Source: Laterigemmans sp052161645 (GTDB lineage Bacteria; Planctomycetota; Planctomycetia; Pirellulales; Pirellulaceae). Taken from it: a stretch of DNA of 64,000 nt. Made by a program: the position numbers and the translations under genes. The DNA lies in assembly GCA_052161645.1 (NCBI GenBank), contig CP197414.1. One strand, given 5' to 3'. The notes under the pieces were generated by a model. That model saw only the letters and a list, made by a program, of their open reading frames with translations. It was not told where the DNA came from and made no database searches. This document shows positions 43,970 through 52,971 of this stretch, one piece after another (position 1 is the first letter of the stretch; each line of letters starts with the position of its first letter).

Positions 43970-45313
43970 CTATTCGCCACGCAGCTTAAGCCCCAGGTCG
44001 GTTAATTTCTCACGAACTTCGTTCAGGCTGGTAACGCCAAAGTTCTTCGACTCCAACAGGTCATCCCCGGTTCTACGAACCAGTTCGCCAATCGAAGTGA
44101 TCCCCAATCTGACCATGCATTTGCGGGCTCGCACCGAAAGATTTAATTCGGCAATTGGTCGCTCCAGCAAGGCTTGCTCGTCCGGAGACATGTGCGAAGT
44201 ATCGATCGCCGGTTCAGCGGTCTTCTTCTCGTGGGCGAACATCCCCAGGCTCAAATCTTTGGAGCTGAGGATCTCGCGAATTTCGTAGAGACTGGTCTCT
44301 CCAAAGTTCTTGCTGGCCAGCAATTCGGCTTCGCTGACTTGAGTGAGGTCGCCCAGGGTTTGTAGGCCCATTTTTTGCAAACAGTTGCGGCTGCGGACCG
44401 AAAGCTCGAAATTGGTGACAGGAACATTCAGGATTTGAGCCAGCCGATCGTTGCGACGTTGGGTTTCTTCGTCGTACAGAATGTTGCCCAACCCAGAGGC
44501 ATCTTTCATGTACATTCGGGCCCGCGGGTGATCCGGATAGGCATCCAAGATCCGCCGATAGCAACGTTGGGCTTTTTCGTATTGCCCAGCGTCCTCGTAT
44601 GCCAAGCCCAAATTGATTAACGCGCCAATCCCAGTTGGGAACGCGGTGGCAGCTCGCTCGTACAACGCCAAGGCTGGCTGGTCGTTGCCGTGCCGATCAT
44701 TCTCCAGAGCTAAGCCGAACAAGGCACCAGCGTGATTCGGGTCGGTGGCGATCGCTCGCTCGTAAAGAGCCACGGTCTCAGGCAAATTGCCGCCCATCGC
44801 GGCTACCGTCGCGCCACGCTGGTAGAGATACTCGGCACTCTGCTCAATCGGACCGAACATGTTGTCTAAAATGGCCATCGCCTCGGCGACGTCGCCAGCG
44901 TATCGCTTTGATTGAGCAATCCCTAAATTGCAGTGATCAGCGTCATAACCACTGGTTTTTGCCGAATCAAACGCTTCGATTGCGCCGGGGTAATCGCCCA
45001 GCTCAAATAGGCACTTGCCTTGATAGAAGAGTGCCAACGCGCCTCCGTCAGCCGTTCTTAACGTCGCCAAAGCGTCTTGGAAACGTCCTAGCATAAACTG
45101 GCACACGCCCAGTTTCGCCTGCGTCGACGGACTTCGCGAAGTATCTTCTTCCATTTGACCGACGGCATCACGCAGTTCGGAAAAATGCGAATAATCTTTC
45201 GCGATTGCAGAACGAATCTGAGTTATTTCATGAGGCCCAAACGTCATATGGGACAACACTAAATCTTTCAAGTCGAGCGACTCGACTTCGGTCGCGATTT
45301 CAGCGTCGGACAT
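43970..45313 (-). CDS. TPR protein with two RNA polymerase alpha C-terminal domains
   Basis: About 447 residues from ATG 45313. The middle has about six tetratricopeptide repeats (LGVCQFMLGRFQDALATLR, GKCLFELGDYPGAIEAFD, NLGLAYEDAGQYEKAQRCYR). The C-terminal third has two copies of an RNA polymerase alpha-CTD-like helix-hairpin-helix domain. Copy one, ELSVRSRNCLQKMG...KNFGETSL, keeps residues equal to E. coli Arg265, Asn268, Cys269 and Gly296; copy two, LSVRARKCMVRLG...KNFGVTSL, keeps Arg265, Cys269 and Gly296. These contact UP elements or activators in polymerase. A role linking protein interaction with DNA or transcription is inferred. Confidence 0.9.
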   Translation of the reverse strand: MSDAEIATEVESLDLKDLVLSHMTFGPHEITQIRSAIAKDYSHFSELRDAVGQMEEDTSRSPSTQAKLGVCQFMLGRFQDALATLRTADGGALALFYQGKCLFELGDYPGAIEAFDSAKTSGYDADHCNLGIAQSKRYAGDVAEAMAILDNMFGPIEQSAEYLYQRGATVAAMGGNLPETVALYERAIATDPNHAGALFGLALENDRHGNDQPALALYERAATAFPTGIGALINLGLAYEDAGQYEKAQRCYRRILDAYPDHPRARMYMKDASGLGNILYDEETQRRNDRLAQILNVPVTNFELSVRSRNCLQKMGLQTLGDLTQVSEAELLASKNFGETSLYEIREILSSKDLSLGMFAHEKKTAEPAIDTSHMSPDEQALLERPIAELNLSVRARKCMVRLGITSIGELVRRTGDDLLESKNFGVTSLNEVREKLTDLGLKLRGE

Positions 45314-45437
45314 GCGAACCCGTCTCAAAGAAAAAAAGCGTGAACTGTGCGGCCCTAGGGACTCCGCAATAGGACCTGAATCGACTATTATTCGCGATCG
45401 GCCTACTTTTGAACAGGCCCCCTCAAGGACCAAGATA

Positions 45438-45511
45438 AGCCAGCGGTGGGATTCGAACCCACAACCCTCGCATTACGAATGCGATGCTCTGCCAATTGAA
45501 GCTACGCTGGC
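45438..45511 (-). tRNA. tRNA-Thr (anticodon CGU)
   Basis: On the minus strand the 74-base sequence folds into a cloverleaf: acceptor GCCAGCG with CGCTGGC (7 perfect pairs), D arm GCTTCAATTGGCAGAGC, anticodon stem TCGCA/TGCGA with loop TTCGTAA (anticodon CGT), and T arm GTGGG-TTCGAAT-CCCAC. The CCA end is not encoded. It lies upstream of the TPR/alpha-CTD gene and might be read from the same region. Confidence 0.96.
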
Positions 45512-45590
45512 GAAAGTGAACTCGCGCAAGTGGCAAAGGATAAGCAGCGAGATATTTTTTCGTCAATAGCCAAACCAAGTTTGATCTCTT

Positions 45591-47018
45591 ATGGAAAATA
45601 ATTACCCGCCGATCGCAGAAGTTATCGCGATTGGTGATGAAATTACCAGTGGTGCTAAATTGGACACCAATTCCCAGTGGTTAAGTGTGCAGTTGGGGTC
45701 GCTCGGGATCCGCGTGCTTTACCATTCTACCGTCGGTGATTCCTTAGAGGCATGTACGAATGTCTTGCGTCTGGCCGCTCGTCGCGCTTCGATTATCGTG
45801 ACCACCGGGGGGCTTGGGCCGACGGCTGACGATTTGACTCGTCAAGCACTCGCTGATGCAATCGCTTCGTCGCTCGAGTTCAACCCCCAAGCGATGGCGC
45901 ATATTGAAGCAATTTTCAAATATCGCAACCGCGAGATGCCGGAACGAAACCGTGTGCAGGCGATGTTTCCCCGTGGCAGCCAGGTCATCCCCAATCCGCA
46001 AGGTACCGCTCCCGGGATCGACCTGCTGATGCGCGAACCGGTCCTAATCGCCACTGACCAGGATGCCCAGAGAACTTCCTCCCAGAAGGTTCAATCTCTC
46101 GTTGAAGATTCCACAGAACAACCAGCTCGTTTATTCGCCCTCCCCGGTGTGCCGGCGGAAATGCGGTCGATGTACGAAGAGACGGTACGTCCCCGCTTGA
46201 TCGAACAACTCAACGTGCGATATGCCATCGAGCGGGCCGTGATCAAATGTTTCGGACTTGGCGAGAGTGAGATGGAAGCCCGGCTGGCCGGCATGATCGC
46301 TCGCCAACGAACACCGCAAGTGGGGATCACGGTACATCGCGCGACGATCTCCTTGCGTATCGAGGCTCACGCCGAGACCAACGAAGCCGCCACCGCCCAA
46401 ATTGAGCAAGCACGCGAGACTGTGCATCGCTTGGCCGGCAATTACGTATTCGGTGAAGGAGAAGATTTTGAACTCCAGCACGCGGTCAAGCAGGCGTTGG
46501 CCAACTGGAACGAAAATGTCGTCGTCGTCGAGATCGGACACGCCGCGGTCATCGCCGGTTGGTTGGCCGCTCTCGAAGCTCCGGAAACCTATCTTGGCGG
46601 ATTTAGCTTTCCCACTCGCGAGCTGGCATTGGCTCGCCTGCTCCCGTCGACTTCTCAGGTTTTGCCCAACGCCGCTCCGCTCTCCGGCCCTGACGCCGCG
46701 CAACGCGCGGAGGCGATGCTGCAGCAACAAGCCTTGCAAATCGGCCAAGCGGCTCGCCAGCATTTGCAAGCCGACTACTGTATCGTGGTAGACAGCTACC
46801 CTACACTGACACCGCCGGTTGGGCAGGTGCTGCCCGCTGCCCCGGTGCGTTTAGCCGTTGCTGGTCCCACAGAAGAGGATTCTCTCTGCGGCACCGAGGT
46901 GTTGGGTGGGCACCCTGAGATCCTGCAGGATCGAATTGCGAAGGCCGCGTTGTTTGAGTTGTTAACGCAACTTCGCCGCAAACAGTTGCTCGTTGGAGAC
47001 TCCGTCAGCGTACTGTAA
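45591..47018 (+). CDS. CinA family protein with degenerate C-terminal domain
   Basis: 475 residues. The N-terminal MoCF/COG1058 domain is typical: GDEITSGAKLDTNSQWLS, TTGGLGPTADDLTRQ and the ALPGVPAEMRSMYEE segment. The C-terminal CinA domain normally carries ESCTGG, needed for NMN deamidation; here the equivalent place reads EIGHAAVIAGWLAA, so the deamidase site appears lost. A roughly 25-residue insertion (around TDQDAQRTSSQK) interrupts the middle. The first domain may still act as an ADP-ribose pyrophosphatase. ATG 45591 is the only good start. Confidence 0.88.
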   Translation: MENNYPPIAEVIAIGDEITSGAKLDTNSQWLSVQLGSLGIRVLYHSTVGDSLEACTNVLRLAARRASIIVTTGGLGPTADDLTRQALADAIASSLEFNPQAMAHIEAIFKYRNREMPERNRVQAMFPRGSQVIPNPQGTAPGIDLLMREPVLIATDQDAQRTSSQKVQSLVEDSTEQPARLFALPGVPAEMRSMYEETVRPRLIEQLNVRYAIERAVIKCFGLGESEMEARLAGMIARQRTPQVGITVHRATISLRIEAHAETNEAATAQIEQARETVHRLAGNYVFGEGEDFELQHAVKQALANWNENVVVVEIGHAAVIAGWLAALEAPETYLGGFSFPTRELALARLLPSTSQVLPNAAPLSGPDAAQRAEAMLQQQALQIGQAARQHLQADYCIVVDSYPTLTPPVGQVLPAAPVRLAVAGPTEEDSLCGTEVLGGHPEILQDRIAKAALFELLTQLRRKQLLVGDSVSVL

Positions 47019-47065
47019 AGTCCCCTGGAATTACCTCGCGTTCTGTTTCTTCTTTGGCCACTGAC

Positions 47066-47911
47066 ATGTCGTTTATCGATCCCTTCCGCTTTACCGGCCA
47101 ACCGGTGCAACTTGCTGCGTTGGAGACGAATGTACGCGGTCCTTTCGAGGATAAATCGGCTGGAAAAAAGTTTGTCAAGGAACAGCTCGAGTTGTTGCGT
47201 GATCTTCAATATCGCTTGTTTGTCGAGAAGCGTCAGTCGTTATTGGTGGTGCTTCAGGCACCCGACGCGGCAGGTAAAGATGGTTTGATTCGCAAGGTGT
47301 TGGGCCGAATCAACGCTCAAGGGGTCAGCACGCACCCGTTTAAAGTCCCCACCAGCTTGGAGCTGTCGCATGATTTTTTGTGGCGAGTCCATGCACAGGC
47401 ACCCGCCGCTGGGCGCATTGCCATTTTCAATCGTTCGCACTATGAAGATGTGTTAGTGACCAGGGTGGAAAAGCTGGTTTCTGAAAAAGTTTGGCGGCGA
47501 CGGTTCGAGCATATCAACCATTTCGAGTCACTCTTGCTCGACGCAAACACAACGGTTGTCAAGATATATTTAAACATCAGCCGCAGAGAGCAGCTCCAGC
47601 GCTTTCGTGATCGGCTCGACGAACCGTTAAAGCATTGGAAGCTGAACGCTGCCGATTACGAAGCGCGTGGAAATGCCGATGCGTATCGTCGCGCTTATGA
47701 AGATGTCTTTACGCGTTGCGCGTCCAAGGCAGCACCCTGGTATATCATCCCTGCCGATCGTAAATGGTTTCGCAACTGCGCGGTGGCGGCCATCATGCTG
47801 GAAACATTACAAGCGATGAACCCACAGTTGCCTCCCGTCGAAGCGGATCTTGACGAAATTAGGCGGCTTTATGAAGCCGAGTTGGCTTCCACCACGACGA
47901 AAGAGGATTGA
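47066..47911 (+). CDS. Polyphosphate kinase 2 family protein
   Basis: 281 residues, single-domain PPK2 length. Walker A is APDAAGKDG; the lid and Walker B region IFNRSHYEDVLVTRV and later AAPWYIIPADRKWFRN are family hallmarks. PPK2 enzymes move phosphate between polyphosphate and nucleoside phosphates. ATG 47066 is used; an in-frame TTG at 47054 is four codons earlier. The methyltransferase starts eight bases after the stop, suggesting an operon. Confidence 0.94.
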   Translation: MSFIDPFRFTGQPVQLAALETNVRGPFEDKSAGKKFVKEQLELLRDLQYRLFVEKRQSLLVVLQAPDAAGKDGLIRKVLGRINAQGVSTHPFKVPTSLELSHDFLWRVHAQAPAAGRIAIFNRSHYEDVLVTRVEKLVSEKVWRRRFEHINHFESLLLDANTTVVKIYLNISRREQLQRFRDRLDEPLKHWKLNAADYEARGNADAYRRAYEDVFTRCASKAAPWYIIPADRKWFRNCAVAAIMLETLQAMNPQLPPVEADLDEIRRLYEAELASTTTKED

Positions 47912-47918
47912 CGACAAG

Positions 47919-48674
47919 ATGAGTAAATCAAGTGATTCGGCGGAGGCGGTCAGCACGTCCAGTCCTAAAGAAGATCCATTTCACGACTTTTATGATCGCG
48001 AACAGCCTGCCTATGGTTTGAAGCCATCTTCCGAGTTAGATCAGTACCTAGCTCAATGCAAACCGCGGGGACGCGCACTCGATCTCGGCGCCGGTGCTGG
48101 TCGTGATACCTTGGCGCTCGCACGCGCAGGCTTGGAGGTGACGAGTGTCGATTTGTCGGCTCAAGGTTTGCGCTTAATTGGCTTACGCGCCGACGAATCA
48201 GGATTCGGGGCTCGCGTCACGACCGAGCATTGCGACGTTCGCGAATTTGATTTTCCCACGGAACATTATGAAGTGATCGTTGCCACCACGGTGCTCGATC
48301 ACCTGCCACCGCCTGATGCGAATGTGGTTTGGGAGAAAATTTTGGGCGCCCTCACGCCCACGGGAACCTTGTATCTCGAAGTGCACACGACTGACGATCC
48401 CGGCTGTGATGGTTGCACGTCGACCAGCCCGCAAGCGCCAGTGAGTGAGACTGCTCAGTGGGTGATCAATTACTACGCCCGCGGCCAGCTGCTGCACATG
48501 GCTGCCGCTTCCGGTAAACTGCGGGTGTTGCGATACGAAGAGCGTTATGAATGGGACTACACCCATGGACCAGAGCATAAACACGCGAAGGCGATTCTGT
48601 TGGCGACAACCGCCGCTGCAGACCCTGCCTGGTATGGACATCCTGCGGCCTTTCCCCGACATGCTTCTGAGTGA
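47919..48674 (+). CDS. Class I SAM-dependent methyltransferase
   Basis: About 251 residues. The SAM-binding motif I is LDLGAGAGRDTLALARAG, followed by an acidic residue at the end of strand two (TSVDLS) and motif-IV-like VIVATTVLDHLPPP. It resembles TehB-like methyltransferases in the core, but the substrate is unknown. ATG 47919 follows AAGAGG by some 13 bases and lies eight bases after ppk2. Confidence 0.88.
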   Translation: MSKSSDSAEAVSTSSPKEDPFHDFYDREQPAYGLKPSSELDQYLAQCKPRGRALDLGAGAGRDTLALARAGLEVTSVDLSAQGLRLIGLRADESGFGARVTTEHCDVREFDFPTEHYEVIVATTVLDHLPPPDANVVWEKILGALTPTGTLYLEVHTTDDPGCDGCTSTSPQAPVSETAQWVINYYARGQLLHMAAASGKLRVLRYEERYEWDYTHGPEHKHAKAILLATTAAADPAWYGHPAAFPRHASE

Positions 48675-48686
48675 GTGAGTGAGTCG

Positions 48687-49493
48687 ATGAATCCGTTTAG
48701 CCTCTCCGGCCGCACAATCTTTGTTACCGGTGGAACCCAAGGCGTGGGTGCGGCGATCTGTAAATCAATCGCACAGGCTGGCGGGAATCTCGTCATTCAA
48801 GGACTGCGTGCGGACGCGGCGGCCGAGGAGACCGTTGCCGTTTGTCGGGAGGCCGGCGCCCATGTCGATCTGCTGACTTATAATTTGTTGGCGGAGGATC
48901 CGACATCCGCGGTGGATCAACGCGCCGATAAACTGGCGGCAATGGCCTTGGGCGTTAATCCGGCAATTGATGGCCTCGTGAACAACGCGGGCACTTATCA
49001 AGATGGTGAGTTTGTCGAACTCACAGCCGCGGTTTACTACCGAACGATGCAACTCAACGTGGCGGCTGGATTGTTCCTGACACAAGCTTTCGCCCGTCAC
49101 TGGATCGCCGGAAACCAGCCAGCACAAGTTGTGTTTACTGGTTCGATCAACGGGCTGCTCTCCGAACCCCAGCACGTCAGCTACGATGCCAGCAAAGGAG
49201 CGGTCGCCGCGTTGGTCCGATCGCTGTGCGTGGAACTTGCCCCGCACAACATTCGGGTGAATTCCATGGCGCCCGGGTTGGTCCGCACGCCGATGACCGG
49301 CGCGCTGGAAACCAATCAGAAGTTGACGCGCTGGATGGAGTTGCACACGCCCAATGGCTCAGTGCCGGCGGCTGACGTGTGTGGGCCACCGGTCGTTTTC
49401 CTGCTCAGCCAAGCTGCCGCCCACATCCACGGGCAGACTCTATACGTCGACGGTGGAATGTCCAGTTGGCAACAGCCTGATCCGCCCGCCTAA
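48687..49493 (+). CDS. Short-chain dehydrogenase/reductase
   Basis: 268 residues, classical SDR: GGTQGVGAA near residue 18, VNNAGTY, catalytic serine in TGSINGL, YDASKGAV with tyrosine and lysine, and IRVNSMAPGLVRTPM. The C-terminus HGQTLYVDGGMS is also typical. A GTG four codons earlier directly follows the methyltransferase stop. The DNA there (GAGTGAGTGAGTGAG) is repetitive. Substrate unknown. Confidence 0.92.
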   Translation: MNPFSLSGRTIFVTGGTQGVGAAICKSIAQAGGNLVIQGLRADAAAEETVAVCREAGAHVDLLTYNLLAEDPTSAVDQRADKLAAMALGVNPAIDGLVNNAGTYQDGEFVELTAAVYYRTMQLNVAAGLFLTQAFARHWIAGNQPAQVVFTGSINGLLSEPQHVSYDASKGAVAALVRSLCVELAPHNIRVNSMAPGLVRTPMTGALETNQKLTRWMELHTPNGSVPAADVCGPPVVFLLSQAAAHIHGQTLYVDGGMSSWQQPDPPA

Positions 49494-49523
49494 CTTACCA
49501 AATGGCCAAAGCCATTCGCCGTG

Positions 49524-50621
49524 CTAGCTTTGCTCGGCCAACTTGCGGATCATTTCGCGAACCTGCTGCTCACCCTCTGCACCCTGCCAATTCAACTCGC
49601 CTTGCCACCAAGTGCGGATGAAGCCGTCACGATCAATGATGTAAACGGTCGGCCACATGGTGTTCCCCCAAGCTTGCCAATTTTTCGCTTCGCCATCGAA
49701 CAAGATGGGATACTTTACTCCCTCGTCCGTTAGCGCCGCTTTCACTCGGCTTGGATCTCGCTCGGCAGAAGTCTCGGGGGATTGGATGCCGATCACAACC
49801 AGATCTTCGCTGGAGAAGTCATTAAACCAGCCGTTGTAATGGGGCAAATTTCTGCGGCAATTGATGCATTGGAATGCGTAGAAATGGAGCACAACCACCT
49901 TGCCTCGCAGTTGGCTTAGTTTCAACGGGCCACCTTGCAACCAGTCTGTCGATTGGCCGATTAATTCCGGCGCTCGGGGGTTTGACCGACGGATTTTGGA
50001 GAAATCAAAGGGGGCGCCCACCAGCTCGGGGAATTGTTTCTGCTGTTCAGGAGATAATTGGGCGACTACCGTGGAGAGTTCCTTTTTCTTGACTGCAGCC
50101 AGTTTGTCGTTGATGACCGCCAATTTTTCACCCGCTTGCAGCTCTTTCTGAAGTTTCTTGGCTGCGCTGTCTGTTTCTAATGCCGTTTGCTTGATCCGTT
50201 CACGAACCGGTAGTGACAGCCGCAGGAAATCAGCCACGTCCCCACTCAACATCATTCGCGTACCCAATGCTTGACGTTCGAGTTGCCGCAGTCTGACGCG
50301 TTGCTCCTCATCGAGAATCTGCAACCATGCAGCGCGAAGTTCGTCGGTCAACCTACGTACGACTTGGCGTTGCTTTGTCGGATCATAATTTCGGCTGGGC
50401 CACCACATGGCGTCGATCCGATCAGTCACGGCTAACGCCTGTTCGACTTGGTCCGGTGACAATTTTAACTCACGGTGAATTGCCGAATCTCGCGACATCT
50501 GCAATAGTGCCGGGGGGATTTCAGGTTCCAAATCCCCCTCCTGGCCGAATGCGGTAGTGGTCCAAACGACAACCAGCAAACAACTGGTCAGGAAACTATG
50601 CATCGGTCCAGTGGTTCGCAT
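49524..50621 (-). CDS. Secreted TlpA-like thioredoxin-domain protein with helical N-terminal region
   Basis: About 365 residues from ATG 50621. A signal peptide (HSFLTSCLLVVVWTTTAFG) precedes a helical part of about 190 residues with Spy/CpxP-like LSPDQVEQALAVTDRI and LDEEQRVRLRQLERQALG. The C-terminal thioredoxin domain has FYAFQCINCRRNLP, with the CXXC pair CINC, and MWPTVYIIDRDGFIRTWW. It is probably a periplasmic disulfide reductase or sensor. The two parts together are an uncommon pairing. Confidence 0.9.
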   Translation of the reverse strand: MRTTGPMHSFLTSCLLVVVWTTTAFGQEGDLEPEIPPALLQMSRDSAIHRELKLSPDQVEQALAVTDRIDAMWWPSRNYDPTKQRQVVRRLTDELRAAWLQILDEEQRVRLRQLERQALGTRMMLSGDVADFLRLSLPVRERIKQTALETDSAAKKLQKELQAGEKLAVINDKLAAVKKKELSTVVAQLSPEQQKQFPELVGAPFDFSKIRRSNPRAPELIGQSTDWLQGGPLKLSQLRGKVVVLHFYAFQCINCRRNLPHYNGWFNDFSSEDLVVIGIQSPETSAERDPSRVKAALTDEGVKYPILFDGEAKNWQAWGNTMWPTVYIIDRDGFIRTWWQGELNWQGAEGEQQVREMIRKLAEQS

Positions 50622-50812
50622 CGTGGCTACTCCGAACGACATTGAGATGAGCAGAGGTGAAAAGGGAAAAGCGGACGTGGAAGTCGCTTTGATTAATCGT
50701 GATGAGCGGCAATCCGTTGAGAGAATGATTTTTTCTTACCTGAGACCGCCAAGCAATCGGGTGCTAAAAAGTTTTTTATTGATTGACAAGACTATTCCAG
50801 GATCGACTGATT

Positions 50813-51301
50813 TTGAACGCGACATCCGAGTTGGAAGCATCAGAAAAAGCTGAACTAGCCAAGTTGAAGAAATTGGTGAAAGTCAAGAAAACGCAGGTTG
50901 GCAGAGGGCTCTTCGCACTTCAAGACTTCGCCGATGAAACCGTGATTGGCGAGATTTTTGGCCAAGTCATGGGGCTGGATTACGAGTCGAATTATTCGAT
51001 GGACCTGGGAGGTAAGGCGTTGCTCGAACCGGCGGCCCCGTTTCGCTTCCTTAACCATTGCTGTCAGCCCAACAGTCAATTGCTACTGTGGAAGCGGAGA
51101 AAGGTCGGTGACCGAAAGCTTTACCGGATCTGGCTCATGGCAATTCGCGATATCACAGCCGGCGAGGAATTGACGATTGACTACGCGTGGCCCGAAGACG
51201 CAGCAATGCGTTGTCTATGTGGAGCGGCAAAGTGCCGTGGCTGGATCGTAGACCCGAAAGAATTGAAGGCTGCCCGTCGACAGGGCAGGTTGTTAGACTA
51301 G
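50813..51301 (+). CDS. SET-domain protein
   Basis: About 162 residues. SET motifs are clear: VGRGLFALQDF, FRFLNHCCQPNSQL, ITAGEELTIDYAW with catalytic tyrosine, and a post-SET-like zinc cluster in RCLCGAAKCRGW. SET proteins methylate protein lysines; in bacteria the target is usually unknown. No in-frame ATG lies near the start; TTG at 50813 has AGGAT nine bases upstream, TTG 50783 is an alternative. The domain is more usual in eukaryotes but occurs in several bacterial groups, often by transfer. Confidence 0.85.
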   Translation: MNATSELEASEKAELAKLKKLVKVKKTQVGRGLFALQDFADETVIGEIFGQVMGLDYESNYSMDLGGKALLEPAAPFRFLNHCCQPNSQLLLWKRRKVGDRKLYRIWLMAIRDITAGEELTIDYAWPEDAAMRCLCGAAKCRGWIVDPKELKAARRQGRLLD

Positions 51302-51330
51302 TCGTTTGCAAACTGTCAGCCGCTGCGGTC

Positions 51331-52971
51331 TCAGTCGGTGGCCAGCGTTTCTGCCGCTTCACGGTCGGGCTGGACGTTCAGTGACCAGCCATGCAAGATC
51401 CCAGACCGTTCGCTGCGGCTACCGCGGATCATCAACTGCCAAACCCCTTTAAGGTTTTTGCCCTTAAAGCTGGCAAGACTTGGTTGGCGTCTGGCCAACG
51501 CCTCGGGCTGGAAATTGCCACTGAAAGGAGGCCGCCCGCGGGTAATGTTCGTGCCAGCTTCATCGTCAAAGATGGTTTTATCAAAGTGATCATCACTGCC
51601 ACCGACCGACGTGAACAGCTCGATTCGCGTGCCATCGGGGCTGATCAAATAGCCATCTAGCTGGCTGACGAACGTGTGCGTGATGGAGAGTTGCACATTC
51701 AAGTCGCCAATCAGATAGTCATCGCTGACATCAATCTCCGACACAATCGTCGAACGTGGCAGCAAAACTTGGCCGCTAAGGTTGGCGAACTGTCCACCGA
51801 CGACAACGTTGGAGGAAAGCACCTCGTTGACCGTAATGATCCCGTCGCGATTGATGTCGAACTGTTCGAACTCAACGAGCTTGTCTTGTGACCATTCGTC
51901 AGTGAATTCCGCCATCGTCACTTGGTCATCGCCATCTATGTCCCGTTCAAAAAACCAAGTCGGAACTAGCTCCCTCATGTCGCTAGCTTCCTGTTCCAGT
52001 TTGGAAAAAAGAAATTGCGTTAATTCATCCCTGTTGACTCGGCCATCCCGGTCGTAGTCGACTTGGGCGATCGGAATACCGACCGAGACCATCTCATTGG
52101 CATCTAGTAGGTCGTTTTTGTTGAAGTCATAACGCTCGATCAGGGTTGTCGCCAACGAGCTACTGCCGCGATCGCCGTCACGCGACTGGCCCGCTCGACC
52201 ACGATTTCTCCAGCGGTCCCAGCGGTTGCGGCGATCATCGTCATCATCGTCGCGATCTGCCTCTCTGTTTGGTGGCGGCGATAGTTGCTGGGCAAGCTGT
52301 TCCCGCTGCTCGCTGATGCGTCGTTTCGCGTAGCGTTGCGTGACTTCGATTACGCTTAACCGCCCGTCTTTGTTGAAATCGAAATCGTTGGGAGCACTCT
52401 CGGACCAACGCACGCCGGAGAATTCCCGGGCATCAATGTATCCATTTTCATCCCGATCATAGCGTTCCATCGCCCGTTTCGCACTGTCAACGTCGGTCGT
52501 CGTGTAAGGATACCGCACGTTGGCCAAGCCGAAGCCAGGGATCAATGCCAAGTCCTCGCCGGGACCAAAGCCCTTGATCGATGGACCGCTCGCGCTCTCA
52601 TTATCCCGGTCTCGGTCATCGCGGTTTTGCCTCGCGTAATAGCGTCTGGCTGCTTCTTCCAGTCGCTCCACAGAGTTGGGACGCGAGAGGCTGATTCCAT
52701 AGGGCCGGGCAAATCTTTCCAAATATTCGCGGGCGCGATCCGAGATTTCATCGGGTTCGATCGAGCCATTCCGATCTCTATCGATTCGCGATATCCATTC
52801 GGCTTGGCCATACGCATTGGGCCCTGCCGAGCAGATAAACAAGCAACAGAGCAGCACGGTCTGAGGTAACCTCTCTCGCCCTCGAACTAAGACGCGCGAG
52901 CTACCGGCTCGGGAGCATGGAAAGAATCTGCTATCGGATTTGAGACTCGCTGCCACTGCGGGAATACTCAT
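51331..52971 (-). CDS. Secreted EF-hand and P-domain protein
   Basis: 546 residues. After a signal-like region (VLLCCLFICSAGPNAYGQ) come seven EF-hand-type calcium loops, such as DRDRNGSIEPDE, DRDENGYIDARE, DFNKDGRLSVIE, DYDRDGRVNRDE and DINRDGIITVNE, separated by an Asp/Arg-rich linker around residue 240. The C-terminal 140 residues form a proprotein convertase-type P domain (ITHTFVSQLDGYLISPDGT, GVWQLMIRG). It is probably a secreted or surface calcium-binding protein. Its start overlaps the stop of the secretin-like gene (4 bases). Confidence 0.9.
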   Translation of the reverse strand: MSIPAVAASLKSDSRFFPCSRAGSSRVLVRGRERLPQTVLLCCLFICSAGPNAYGQAEWISRIDRDRNGSIEPDEISDRAREYLERFARPYGISLSRPNSVERLEEAARRYYARQNRDDRDRDNESASGPSIKGFGPGEDLALIPGFGLANVRYPYTTTDVDSAKRAMERYDRDENGYIDAREFSGVRWSESAPNDFDFNKDGRLSVIEVTQRYAKRRISEQREQLAQQLSPPPNREADRDDDDDDRRNRWDRWRNRGRAGQSRDGDRGSSSLATTLIERYDFNKNDLLDANEMVSVGIPIAQVDYDRDGRVNRDELTQFLFSKLEQEASDMRELVPTWFFERDIDGDDQVTMAEFTDEWSQDKLVEFEQFDINRDGIITVNEVLSSNVVVGGQFANLSGQVLLPRSTIVSEIDVSDDYLIGDLNVQLSITHTFVSQLDGYLISPDGTRIELFTSVGGSDDHFDKTIFDDEAGTNITRGRPPFSGNFQPEALARRQPSLASFKGKNLKGVWQLMIRGSRSERSGILHGWSLNVQPDREAAETLATD

